A stretch of 64,000 nucleotides of DNA from Actinocorallia herbida (lineage in GTDB: Bacteria > Actinomycetota > Actinomycetes > Streptosporangiales > Streptosporangiaceae), in NCBI RefSeq assembly GCF_003751225.1, contig NZ_RJKE01000001.1, forward strand, positions 9,486,001 through 9,550,000. The letters are read 5' to 3'. Position numbers and translations under genes: made by a program. The notes below the pieces were generated by a model that saw only the letters and a list, made by a program, of their open reading frames with translations, was not told the DNA's origin and searched no databases. Below, one piece after another: positions 24,070 to 31,769 of the stretch; position 1 is the stretch's first letter; every line of letters begins with the position of its first letter.

Positions 24070-25327
24070 CCTTCGCCGCGGGGGCGGCCGGGCCGAGCAC
24101 CACGCCCAGGACGTCCCCGCGCACCCTCGTCCACACGAGGGCCAGGATCGCGGCCGTGGACAGCCCCGCCATGCCGGCGAGCGCGACCACGGTCTGCGGT
24201 CCGATCACCTGCGCGAGCGCCCCGCCGACGAGGATGCCGAGCCCCTGCCCGGCGAGGATCCCCGACTGGGCGAGCCCGAACGCCCGCCCCCGGCCCTCCG
24301 GGGGCACCGCCGAGACGAACGCGGTGTTGGCCGCCACCTGGTAGGCGCTGCCGACCCCGGACAGGGCCCACAGCAGGACCGTCACGGGGAAGGCCGGATC
24401 CAGCGCGCAGACGACGAGCGGCGCGCAGGCCAGTATCGACATCCACCCCATCGCCTTGATCCGCCCCGTGGGCCGGACGAACCGCGAGAAGAAGAAGCTG
24501 CCCGCGACCATGCCCGTGGGCATCGCCGCCATCAGGACGCCCACGTAGAGCGGGTCCGCCCCGAACGTCGCTCCGTAGGGCGCGGCGAGCCCTTCGGGGA
24601 CCGTGTAGAACGAGCACAGCCAGGCGAAGCTGACGAGGCTGCGCAGGGTGCGGTCGCCGAAGACCATGCGGGCGCCCTCTCGGGTGCCGCCCCACAGGCG
24701 CAGCCGCGACAGGGTGCGCGCGGGCGCCGGACGGTGCCGCAGGCCGATCAGGACCGCCGCCGACACCAGGAACGTCAGCGCGTTGACGACCAGGGCCTCC
24801 CGCGTCCCCACGAACGCCACGAGGGCGCCGCCCGCGACGAACCCGAGCATCTGGCACGCCTGGTGGGTGATGTTGGTGATCGCCGCCCCGAGGACGTACT
24901 TGTCGCCCTCCAGGATGTCCGGGAGGAGCGCCGCCCGGGCCGCGGAGAAGGGCGAGGCCATGAGGATCGTCAGGAAGACGAGCGCGCACAGCCCCGCGAA
25001 AGGCATCCCGTCCACCGCCATCAGGCCCATGAGCGCCATCCGGACGAGATCGCTGACGACCATCACCCTGCGCCGGGGGAAGTGGTCGGCGAGGCCCGAC
25101 AGCACGGGCCCGCCCATGATGGGCGGCAGGTAAGTCAGCGCGTAGGTGAGCGCCGTAAGAAGTGGGCTCTGGGTACGGTCGTAGACGAGGACAGCCAAGG
25201 CCACCTGAGCCAGCTGGTCGCCTAGCGAACTGAGGGTCTGTGCTGCCCAAAGACGTCGGAACTCCGGTTCGGCGAAGATCTCGCGGTAGGTGATCCGCGG
25301 CTCCGTCGGCCGTCTGTGCCTGCCCAT
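24047..25327 (-). CDS. MFS transporter (efflux type)
   Basis: The 426-residue protein has about 12 hydrophobic segments, the MFS signature GLADHFPRRRVMVVSD between helices 2 and 3, and an N-terminal EFRRLWAAQTLSSLGD start typical of MFS_3-type exporters. A perfect palindrome lies 15 nt upstream of its ATG, so it is probably regulated by a repressor encoded elsewhere. It overlaps the end of the PspC gene by 23 nt. Substrate unknown. Confidence 0.88.
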   Translation of the reverse strand: MGRHRRPTEPRITYREIFAEPEFRRLWAAQTLSSLGDQLAQVALAVLVYDRTQSPLLTALTYALTYLPPIMGGPVLSGLADHFPRRRVMVVSDLVRMALMGLMAVDGMPFAGLCALVFLTILMASPFSAARAALLPDILEGDKYVLGAAITNITHQACQMLGFVAGGALVAFVGTREALVVNALTFLVSAAVLIGLRHRPAPARTLSRLRLWGGTREGARMVFGDRTLRSLVSFAWLCSFYTVPEGLAAPYGATFGADPLYVGVLMAAMPTGMVAGSFFFSRFVRPTGRIKAMGWMSILACAPLVVCALDPAFPVTVLLWALSGVGSAYQVAANTAFVSAVPPEGRGRAFGLAQSGILAGQGLGILVGGALAQVIGPQTVVALAGMAGLSTAAILALVWTRVRGDVLGVVLGPAAPAAKVTAPSSC

Positions 25328-25341
25328 GCTCTGCCCGCCAC

Positions 25342-25359
25342 ATGTCGATTTCTCGACAT
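25342..25359. promoter_or_regulatory. Operator palindrome upstream of MFS gene
   Basis: ATGTCGA (25342-25348) and TCGACAT (25353-25359) form a perfect 7-4-7 palindrome just upstream of the MFS start at 25327, in an A/T-richer pocket. Confidence 0.6.
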
Positions 25360-25423
25360 CAAATCACGTAGCGTCGTCAGCATGTGACCGAATGTGCTGA
25401 AATTCCCAGGGCTTTCGCGGGGT

Positions 25424-25765
25424 TCACCAACCGAGCGCGTGCAGCCGCTCGTCGTCGATGCCGAAGTGGTGGGCGATCTCGTGCACCACGGTGACGGCGA
25501 TCTCCTCGCGGAGCTGGTCGTGATCGTCACAGATCGCCAGGTGCTCCTGACGGTAGATCTCGATCCGGTCGGGCAGGACTCCTGCGTACCAGTCGCCCCG
25601 TTCCGTCAGGGGGATGCCGGTGTACAGGCCGAGCAGGCCCGGCTCCGGCGCCTCGTCCACCACGACCACGAAGACGTTCTTCATCATGGACGTCAATCGC
25701 GGAGGAATAGTGTCCAAGGCCTCCGAAACCAACTCCTCGAACTCCGCCTCCGTCGCCTCCACCAT
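25424..25765 (-). CDS. Zincin-like metallopeptidase family protein
   Basis: The 113-residue protein contains the zincin motif HEIAHHFGI (HExxHxxG) near residue 98, after FEELVSEALDTIPPRL and YTGIPLTERGDWYAG. It matches the short actinobacterial metallopeptidase family (PF06262-type) that is often annotated as possibly acting on acetylated or ribosome-linked proteins; the real substrate is not known. Start chosen at ATG 25765, preceded by AAAGGAG. The first 56 nt overlap the divergent metallophosphoesterase gene if its start is at 25710. No signal peptide. Confidence 0.85.
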   Translation of the reverse strand: MVEATEAEFEELVSEALDTIPPRLTSMMKNVFVVVVDEAPEPGLLGLYTGIPLTERGDWYAGVLPDRIEIYRQEHLAICDDHDQLREEIAVTVVHEIAHHFGIDDERLHALGW

Positions 25766-27224
25766 CCGTCGGCTCCTTTCCGCGGTCGTCTCCAGTGTCT
25801 TCAACCGACGCACCGCGCGTTGGAGTTCCCTTATAGCCGTCGCCGTCGCGGGAACCCTCGCCGGGCTGCTGCTCGGCGGGCGCGTCGAGACCCCCGTCGG
25901 ACCCGCCGACGCCTCCCTGAGCCTCGCGTTCTCGCCGTCCGGAGGCACCGAGGTGGAGGTGCCGCCCCTGGGCGCCCTCCGCCTCGACTCCCACGCGGGG
26001 CCTCTCCTATTGAAGGCGCAGATCACCCGGTTGAGGCCCGCCGCCACCCAGTCGTTCATCAACGACCCGGCCGCGATCGACACCCTGGAGAAGACCGTCA
26101 CGGACGAGATCCGCCGGGGCGTCATCTGGATGGCTGTGCGCGCTGTCTTGGCCGCCCTCGTCCTGACCGCCCTTCTGGCGCTCGCCTTGTACCGGGACTG
26201 GCGACGTGCCTTGGCGGCCTCTCTCGGATCCCTCCTGCTGATGACGGCCTTCGGTGGTGTCGCCTGGGGCACCTTCCGACCGTCGTCCGTCGCCGAGCCC
26301 CGGTACACGGGCCTCCTGGCGAACGCCCCGCAGCTCGTCGGCGACGCCCAGGCCGTCATCGACAGGTTCGACGAGTACCGGGGCATGCTCGCCAAACTCG
26401 TGGCGAACGTGTCCGAGCTGTACGCGACGACGAGCACGCTGCCCGTCTACACGCCGGACCCTGACACCGTGCGCGTCCTGCACGTGTCCGACATCCATCT
26501 CAATCCGCTCGCCTGGGACGTCATCCGCAACATCAGCGAGCAGTTCCAGGTCGACGTGATCATCGACTCCGGTGACCTCACCGACCACGGCTCCCGGCCG
26601 GAGGACCGTTTCGTCGCCAACATCAACACGCTGAAAGTCCCTTATGTCTATGTCCGGGGCAATCACGACTCCAAGGGCACCGAGGCCGCGGTCTCGAAGA
26701 TCAAGAACGCCGTGGTCCTCGACGACCGCGCCCAGGAGGTCGCCGGCCTGACGATCTACGGCGCGGGCGACCCCCGCTTCACCCCCGACAAGACCAACGA
26801 GGACGACGCCCTTCCGTCCTCCGCCTTGGAGGCGCAGGGCCTGCTCAACGCCGAGACCCTCCGCGGCTTCGGCACCCCGCCCGCGATCTCCGTCGTCCAC
26901 GACCCCGTCCAGGCCCGCGCCCTCGACGGCCTCACCCCGCTCGTCCTCGCCGGCCACACCCACCAGCGGGCCACCGAGATCCTCCCCGGCGGCACCCGCC
27001 TGTTCGTCCAGGGCAGCACCGGCGCCGCGGGACTGCGCGGCCTCGAACACGAGGACCCCACCAAGATCAACCTCAGCATCCTCTACCTGAACCGCACCAC
27101 CCGGGCACTCCAGGCCTGGGACGACTTCACCCTCGGCGGCCTGGGCGAGCAATCCGTCCAGGTGGAACGCCACCTGGCCACCGCTCCCGCCGCCCCTCAG
27201 CCGACCACCACTCCCAGCCGTTAA
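25710..27224 (+). CDS. Membrane metallophosphoesterase
   Basis: The protein (504 residues from GTG 25710) has three membrane segments: WSSLIAVAVAGTLAGLLLG near 27-45, GVIWMAVRAVLAALVLTALL near 137-158, and LAASLGSLLLMTAFGG near 170. A soluble calcineurin-like phosphoesterase domain follows, with metal motifs HVSDIHLNP, DSGDLTDHG, VRGNHDSKG and GHTHQ. It hydrolyses phosphoesters outside or on the membrane. The start is uncertain: GTG 25710 has a GGAGGA site 3-5 nt away, and no other in-frame ATG/GTG lies between it and the first membrane segment. It would overlap the divergent metallopeptidase gene by 56 nt. A tRNA-Glu follows. Confidence 0.85.
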   Translation: MSKASETNSSNSASVASTIRRLLSAVVSSVFNRRTARWSSLIAVAVAGTLAGLLLGGRVETPVGPADASLSLAFSPSGGTEVEVPPLGALRLDSHAGPLLLKAQITRLRPAATQSFINDPAAIDTLEKTVTDEIRRGVIWMAVRAVLAALVLTALLALALYRDWRRALAASLGSLLLMTAFGGVAWGTFRPSSVAEPRYTGLLANAPQLVGDAQAVIDRFDEYRGMLAKLVANVSELYATTSTLPVYTPDPDTVRVLHVSDIHLNPLAWDVIRNISEQFQVDVIIDSGDLTDHGSRPEDRFVANINTLKVPYVYVRGNHDSKGTEAAVSKIKNAVVLDDRAQEVAGLTIYGAGDPRFTPDKTNEDDALPSSALEAQGLLNAETLRGFGTPPAISVVHDPVQARALDGLTPLVLAGHTHQRATEILPGGTRLFVQGSTGAAGLRGLEHEDPTKINLSILYLNRTTRALQAWDDFTLGGLGEQSVQVERHLATAPAAPQPTTTPSR

Positions 27225-27273
27225 TCCGATTACGCCTATCCAGCCCCCGTCCCGTACACTGCTTCCCAGACCA

Positions 27274-27346
27274 GCCCTCATCGTCTAGTGGCCTAGGACG
27301 CCGCCCTTTCAAGGCGGTAGCACGGGTTCGAATCCCGTTGGGGGTA
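27274..27346 (+). tRNA. tRNA-Glu (anticodon UUC)
   Basis: The plus strand starts GCCCTCATCGTCTAG and ends GTTGGGGGTA. The anticodon loop reads CTTTCAA, giving UUC. The T-loop GTTCGAATC is standard. CCA is not encoded (the bases after the discriminator are CCC). Confidence 0.95.
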
Positions 27347-27360
27347 CCCAACCACCACAA

Positions 27361-27385
27361 CCCCGGACATTCGTCCGGGGTTTTT
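27361..27385 (+). terminator. Rho-independent terminator after tRNA-Glu
   Basis: CCCCGGAC (27361-27368), loop ATTC, GTCCGGGG (27373-27380), followed by TTTTTGTGTTT. A textbook hairpin with U-run. Confidence 0.9.
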
Positions 27386-27505
27386 GTGTTTGTCCGGGGT
27401 CGGGTCGCAGGGCGCGGAGGTGTCCGCGGGCGGGTGCGGGGGCGCGTGATCCGATCGTTGCGCGGTCGGCGGGAACCCGGGCGGCGGTGCGGACACGGGG
27501 CGGGT

Positions 27506-28096
27506 GTGAGCGAACTGACGGACGCGGGACTGTGGGAAGAGGCGCGGGGTGGGCGGGCGGAGGCCTTCGGGGTGCTGTTCGACCGGCACCACCGGGCCGT
27601 CTACAACTACTGCTTCCGGCGGACCGCCGACTGGGCGGTCGCGGAGGACCTGACGTCGGTGGTGTTCCTGGAGACGTGGCGGCGCCGCGCGTCGGTCCGG
27701 CTGGAGCGGGACTCGCTGCTTCCGTGGCTGTACGGGGTCGCCACCAATGTGGTGCGGAACCACCGGCGGTCGCTGCGGCGGCACCGGGAGGCGCTCGGCC
27801 GGCTCCCGCACATGCCCGTCGAGGACGAGAGCGCGGACGTCGCCGGGCGGATCGACGACCAGCGGAGGATGCGCGCGGTCCTCGACGGGATCGCCGCGCT
27901 GCCGCGGAGATACCAGGACGTCCTCGTGCTGTGCGTCTGGGAGGAACTGTCCTATGCGGAGGCGGCCGCGGCGCTCGGCGTCCCCGTCGGGACCGTCCGG
28001 TCGCGCCTCAGCAGGGCGAGGGAAAGACTTCGGGAACCGGTGCCGCGCCCCGGACACAGAACGGGCGAGACCACTCTCAGGGAGGAACTGTCATGA
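27506..28096 (+). CDS. ECF-type RNA polymerase sigma factor
   Basis: The 196-residue protein has sigma region 2 (about 15-80: FGVLFDRHHRAVYNYCFRR, AEDLTSVVFLETWRR) and region 4 (about 120-175: LPRRYQDVLVLCVWEELSYAEAAAALGVPVGTVRSRLSRAR). No C-terminal SnoaL extension. Start chosen at GTG 27506, near the first sigma-2 helix; the longer frame would run into the tRNA terminator. Stop overlaps the next start by four bases (ATGA), so it is translationally coupled to the CU044_5270-type gene. No anti-sigma with a zinc motif is adjacent. Confidence 0.9.
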   Translation: MSELTDAGLWEEARGGRAEAFGVLFDRHHRAVYNYCFRRTADWAVAEDLTSVVFLETWRRRASVRLERDSLLPWLYGVATNVVRNHRRSLRRHREALGRLPHMPVEDESADVAGRIDDQRRMRAVLDGIAALPRRYQDVLVLCVWEELSYAEAAAALGVPVGTVRSRLSRARERLREPVPRPGHRTGETTLREELS

Positions 28097-29139
28097 CGAT
28101 TCCGGACCGACGGGACCTGTCTGGGCCATCGACCCGGAGGCGGCACCTGATGAACGAGATCACCACACCACGTCGCTCCCCGAGGCGGCGGCTGATCCTC
28201 GGTGGCGGCCTCGCGACCGTCCTCGCGGGCGCCGCCGCCGTCGCCATCGCGGTGGCGGGCACCGGCGTCCAGGAGGCCCCGGCGCCCTCCTTCGGCGCGC
28301 CCGGCGCGCCCGACCTTCGGCTGGTCAGCGCCGAGCAGGTGCTGACCGAGGCGTCGGAGGCGGCGGCCGCAGAACCCGACCCGAAGCCCGGACCCGGCCA
28401 GTACCTCTACTTCTCGTCCAAGAGCCACCAGGCCGAGACCGTCGTGGGCACCGAGCTCCCGGCCCAGCCCGCGTTCGACACCGTCCGTGAGGTCTGGCTG
28501 TCGGCGAGCGGTGCGCAGCCCGGCTACCTCGACCAGCGCACGACGGACGGACGCTCCCCGATCCGGGAGTGGCTGTGCGACCGGCCGCAAGGCGAGGCGA
28601 CGAAAGGCGAGGTGAAGAAAGGCGCCGGGGGATCCGACCTGTCCGAGCCGCCCACCGGCTGCGCGAACAACGGCGCCGCCTATCTGACGACCGTGCCCAC
28701 CGACCCGGCCGCCGCCAAGGCGTGGCTGTACGAGCGCTCCCGCGGTGGCAACCCGGCGGACGTGCAGGCGTTCCACACCCTGGGCGACACCGTCCGCGAG
28801 CGCCGCATCCCCGGCGCGTCGCTCGCCGCGCTGTTCAAGGCCGCCGCCGGCATCCCCGGCGTCGACCTCTCCGAGGGCGTGACGGACCTGGAGGGCCGCA
28901 CCGGCATCGCCGTGGGCCAGACCTACAACACGGTCCGCCAGGAACTCGTCTTCGACGCCGAGACCTTCGAGCTCCTCGGCGAACGCACCCTCTACGACCT
29001 CCACAGCGACTTCCACCCGACCGGAGACAAGTCCTCCGCCCCCGCCGTCCTTCCCCCCGGCGTCAAAGACGGTGACCTCCTCTACAGCAACGTCTACCTC
29101 GATTCCGCCATCGTCGACTCCCCCGGCACCCGCCCCTGA
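28093..29139 (+). CDS. CU044_5270 family membrane-anchored protein
   Basis: The 348-residue protein has a short cytoplasmic N-terminus, one hydrophobic segment (RLILGGGLATVLAGAAAVAIAV, about 35-56) and an extracellular domain with motifs PGQYLYFSSKSHQ, EVWLSASG and GIAVGQTYNTVRQELVFD. This matches the CU044_5270 family, commonly next to an ECF sigma gene in actinomycetes; function unknown, possibly an anti-sigma-like or signalling partner. ATG 28093 is preceded by GGAGGAA and overlaps the sigma stop. A terminator follows the stop. Confidence 0.85.
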   Translation: MTIPDRRDLSGPSTRRRHLMNEITTPRRSPRRRLILGGGLATVLAGAAAVAIAVAGTGVQEAPAPSFGAPGAPDLRLVSAEQVLTEASEAAAAEPDPKPGPGQYLYFSSKSHQAETVVGTELPAQPAFDTVREVWLSASGAQPGYLDQRTTDGRSPIREWLCDRPQGEATKGEVKKGAGGSDLSEPPTGCANNGAAYLTTVPTDPAAAKAWLYERSRGGNPADVQAFHTLGDTVRERRIPGASLAALFKAAAGIPGVDLSEGVTDLEGRTGIAVGQTYNTVRQELVFDAETFELLGERTLYDLHSDFHPTGDKSSAPAVLPPGVKDGDLLYSNVYLDSAIVDSPGTRP

Positions 29140-29150
29140 CCCACCCCGAA

Positions 29151-29179
29151 AGCCCCGGATCCCAAGATCTGGGGCTTTT
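29151..29179 (+). terminator. Rho-independent terminator of sigma/CU044_5270 operon
   Basis: AGCCCCGGATC (29151-29161), loop CCAA, GATCTGGGGCT (29166-29176), then TTT. One G-U pair in the 11-bp stem. Confidence 0.8.
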
Positions 29180-29250
29180 ACAGTCCTTTCGGCAAGCGAT
29201 CCCTATGTCCCTGATCTCCCCTTCCCAAGCCTTCGGGCTACTGTCGGGCG

Positions 29251-29791
29251 ATGGCCTTGGCAGAGGTGGACCGCGCCGCGGTCCTGGCGGTACTCGCGGA
29301 GTTCGACGCACTCGGGCGACGGTACGGACGTGCCGGATGGGCCAGAATCCCGGTGGTGGCCGCTCGCGGGGGTGGCTCTTCGGAAGGAGTACGGCAGGCT
29401 CGTCGGGCTGACGGAGAAGAGGGAGGAGCCGGGGCGCCGGCGTGAGCGGCGGACGTACGGCCACGTCCGCTCCAGGGCCGCGCGCCGGGCGGTGCTGGAG
29501 CGCAGTCGGGGGAGATGCGAGTTCTGCGAGCGCGACGCGCCGGGGGTGACGGATCGCGGCCATCCGATCCTGGAGGTGGACCACGTGCGGGAGATCGCCA
29601 AGGACGGGCGGGACCACCCCGAGCAGATGATCGCGCTGTGTCCGAATTGTCATGCCGTCAAGACGCGCGGGGCGGGTCGGCGGGCCATGGTCGAGGGCCT
29701 GCTCGAGAAGGTGGGCGGGCTGCACCGCGAGGCGCTGGACGAACCGGACGAGAGCGCGCCCGGCGAGCGCACTGAGGCATCCGAAGACTGA
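29251..29791 (+). pseudogene. HNH endonuclease gene, probably frameshifted
   Basis: Two frames share one gene. Frame A starts with ATG 29251 (MALAEVDRAAVLAVLAEFDALGRRYG), a start seen in a family of HNH proteins. After about 30 residues the similarity is lost. Frame B carries the intact HNH domain: HVRSRAARRAVLERS, CEFCERD (Cys pair), ILEVDHVREI, DHPEQMIALCPNCHAVKT; it lacks a clear start (GTG near 29368 possible). Between the two parts most of the usual middle region is missing and the frame changes by two. I judge it an internally deleted, frameshifted gene; a short functional HNH protein from frame B cannot be excluded. The HNH residues D-H, C-x2-C and N-x-H are intact. Confidence 0.55.
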
Positions 29792-29879
29792 CCCCGCCGC
29801 CCGGTGAGAGGCCGCAAGGGAGCGCTCTGGGCGAGGCCCTGATGAGGCCGAAGCGGCCCGGGCCGCCACCCCGGACCGG

Positions 29880-30127
29880 CGGTGGCGGAATCCGCGGCCG
29901 GGTGGTCTCGGGGCCGCCGTCCGGTGGGGCGGCCGTCGGGGTCGGACGGCAGGGGGCGGGCAGCGGGTTTGTGGGCCGGGTGGGGGGTTCGGGGTAGGGG
30001 GCTTTGGTCCTTTGGGGTGGGGAATTCGGGCATTTCGGGGGGTGGGCGGCAGGGAATTGGTGGGGTGGTGGGGGAGGGGCTAGATTTGGGGGTTTGAGGG
30101 GTTGGTGGCGAGAGGAGAAGAGGGGCG
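29880..30127 (+). other. G-rich strand-asymmetric region, no gene
   Basis: The 336-nt gap 29792-30127 has no gene. From about 29950 on, the plus strand is nearly free of C, with many G3-G6 runs separated by T, A or GT. A G-quadruplex in the leader of the PAS gene at 30128 is possible. The start of that gene continues the same skew. Confidence 0.5.
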
Positions 30128-31420
30128 ATGTTGGGGGACGGGGAGTTGTTCTTTTCGGTGACGGATGGGAAGGGGGTCATTAGGGAGGGGAACTCGGTGT
30201 TCGCGCGGGTGTCCGGGTATGGGCTGGGGGAGATGGTGGGGGAGCCGCACAGTCTGGTGCGGCATCGGGGGATGCCCGGTGGGGTGTTTCGGATTGTGTG
30301 GGAGAGGTTGGGGCGGGGAAGGGCGGTTGGGGTTTATGTTCGTAATTCCACGAAGCAGGGCGGGGAGTATTGGGTATTTGCCACTATCTGTCCGGTAGGT
30401 GAGAAATATCTGTCGGTCAGGGTGGTGCCGCGGACGCGGTTGCGGGAGGTGGCGGAGCGGGTCTACGCGCAGGCGTCGCGGGCGGAGGAGGTCGTGCGGC
30501 GCGGAGGGGGGAGCCGGAGGGACGCCGCGGAGGCGGGGGCCAAGGTGATCGAGGAAGAGCTGCTGGGGTACGGGTACGCGTCCTATGAGGCGTTCATGGT
30601 GGAGGCCGCGGCCGCGGAGGTGGCGGCGCGCGGGGCGGGGTCGGTGCGGGCGCACGCGCGGCCCGACGCGCGCGGGGCGATCGGCGAGGTGCTGGGCGGG
30701 ACCGAGGAGCTCCAGGGGGTGCTGGGGGAGCTGGTCGGGCGCCTGGCGGTGTACCAGAGGGTGTGCGGGGAGCTGACCGGGGCGTCGGAGGAGGTGCTGG
30801 AGGTGGCGCGCCGGCTGGAGCGGGCCGTCGCCGCGGCGCAGGAGGCCTCGGAGGTGGCCGTCGACGTGCCGGTCCTGGCGAACGTGGCACGGGTGATGGC
30901 GAAGCCGATCGGCGAGGCGGTGCTGGCGCTGGAGCGGCTGGGACCCGAGCTGTCGCGGCTGCGCGGCGACGTGGCCCGGCTGCGGTTCTGGATCGCGCTG
31001 GCCCGGGTGCACGCGGAGATGTCCGCGGCGTTCGCGGCCGAGGTGCACGACGGCCTGTCGCCCGGCGCGTCGCTGGGCTCGGTGCCGCTGCTGTGCGACG
31101 CGGCGGCGGCCGGGGCGCTGGAGATGGCCGGGCATGTGCGCCGGGTCAACGAAGGGCTGCACGGGGTCGCGCAGCTCGCGGCGGCGGCCGAGGGGATGAT
31201 GGAGGACTTCCGGCGCTGGCTCGGCCAGTGGCGCAACCTCGTGCTGCGGCACCGCGCGGCGCCGGCGATCGGCGCGCAGCTCGCGGTGATCGACGGGGAG
31301 CTCGCGGCGAGCTGGGACTGGATGCGGACGCTGCGCTGGGAGGGCTACGAGGCCGCCGTGGTGCCCTTCGACGCGTCCCTCATGACCGCTCCCCTGGAGC
31401 GGATCGCCCGGGTTCTGTGA
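30128..31420 (+). CDS. PAS-domain protein, Aer-like sensor
   Basis: The 430-residue protein starts with a PAS domain (residues about 8-100: VTDGKGVIREGNSVFARVSGY, EPHSLVRHRGMPGGVFR, YWVFATICPV). The block HSLVRHRGMP-x8-W is that of Aer-type redox/oxygen sensors that bind FAD. The C-terminal half is helical, Ala/Glu-rich and coiled-coil-like, without a clear methyl-accepting hairpin (no EVQTL...) or HAMP. No membrane segment. So it may be a cytoplasmic sensor with an unknown output. The first about 100 codons use many GGG, GTT and TTT codons, unlike the rest and unlike neighbours. ATG 30128 follows GAGGAGAAGAGG. Confidence 0.75.
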   Translation: MLGDGELFFSVTDGKGVIREGNSVFARVSGYGLGEMVGEPHSLVRHRGMPGGVFRIVWERLGRGRAVGVYVRNSTKQGGEYWVFATICPVGEKYLSVRVVPRTRLREVAERVYAQASRAEEVVRRGGGSRRDAAEAGAKVIEEELLGYGYASYEAFMVEAAAAEVAARGAGSVRAHARPDARGAIGEVLGGTEELQGVLGELVGRLAVYQRVCGELTGASEEVLEVARRLERAVAAAQEASEVAVDVPVLANVARVMAKPIGEAVLALERLGPELSRLRGDVARLRFWIALARVHAEMSAAFAAEVHDGLSPGASLGSVPLLCDAAAAGALEMAGHVRRVNEGLHGVAQLAAAAEGMMEDFRRWLGQWRNLVLRHRAAPAIGAQLAVIDGELAASWDWMRTLRWEGYEAAVVPFDASLMTAPLERIARVL

Positions 31421-31697
31421 CGGGCTCCCCGGGTTCGGGGGCCCAGAGCGCCGCCCGGGGCGCCACCGACTCCATCGCCGGATCCGACCAGAACGCGATC
31501 AGCTCGTCCGGCGGCGCGTCGGGATCGGCCGCACGGGCGCGGCCGGTCAGCAGCTGCCATGCCCCGGTGAGCAGGAGCAGCAGTTGCCCGTCGTCGGTGT
31601 AACCCGTCTGCACGGGTAAAAGACTGCCACTTATCTCGCCGTGCCGAGGTGAATACGGAACGTTCCCGACCGGGAGTGTCCGGTCACCGACCTTCAC
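31380..31697 (-). CDS. Hypothetical protein, 105 aa
   Basis: A minus-strand frame starts with GTG 31697 (KVGDRTLPVGNVPYSPRHGE) and ends at 31380. It has GC3-biased codons and a plausible globular pattern (TGYTDDGQLLLLLTGAW, DELIAFW), but no recognised motif. Its last 41 nt overlap the convergent PAS gene. No strong ribosome site is seen before GTG 31697. It is divergent from the DUF574 methyltransferase, whose start lies 73 nt away. Coding is likely but not certain. Confidence 0.5.
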   Translation of the reverse strand: MKVGDRTLPVGNVPYSPRHGEISGSLLPVQTGYTDDGQLLLLLTGAWQLLTGRARAADPDAPPDELIAFWSDPAMESVAPRAALWAPEPGEPVTEPGRSAPGERS

Positions 31698-31757
31698 CGC
31701 ATGCCCGTCAAGAATGTCGGGAAAATTGAAAAGAGTGAGTTTTGTCGGTTGGGTGTT

Positions 31758-31763
31758 TATGAT
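31758..31763 (+). promoter_or_regulatory. Possible -10 element of a leaderless transcript
   Basis: TATGAT lies 6 nt before the GTG start at 31770, in an unusually A/T-rich pocket (31705-31765), and no ribosome site precedes the GTG. This pattern fits leaderless initiation; no convincing -35 was seen. Confidence 0.35.
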
Positions 31764-31769
31764 CACCCC

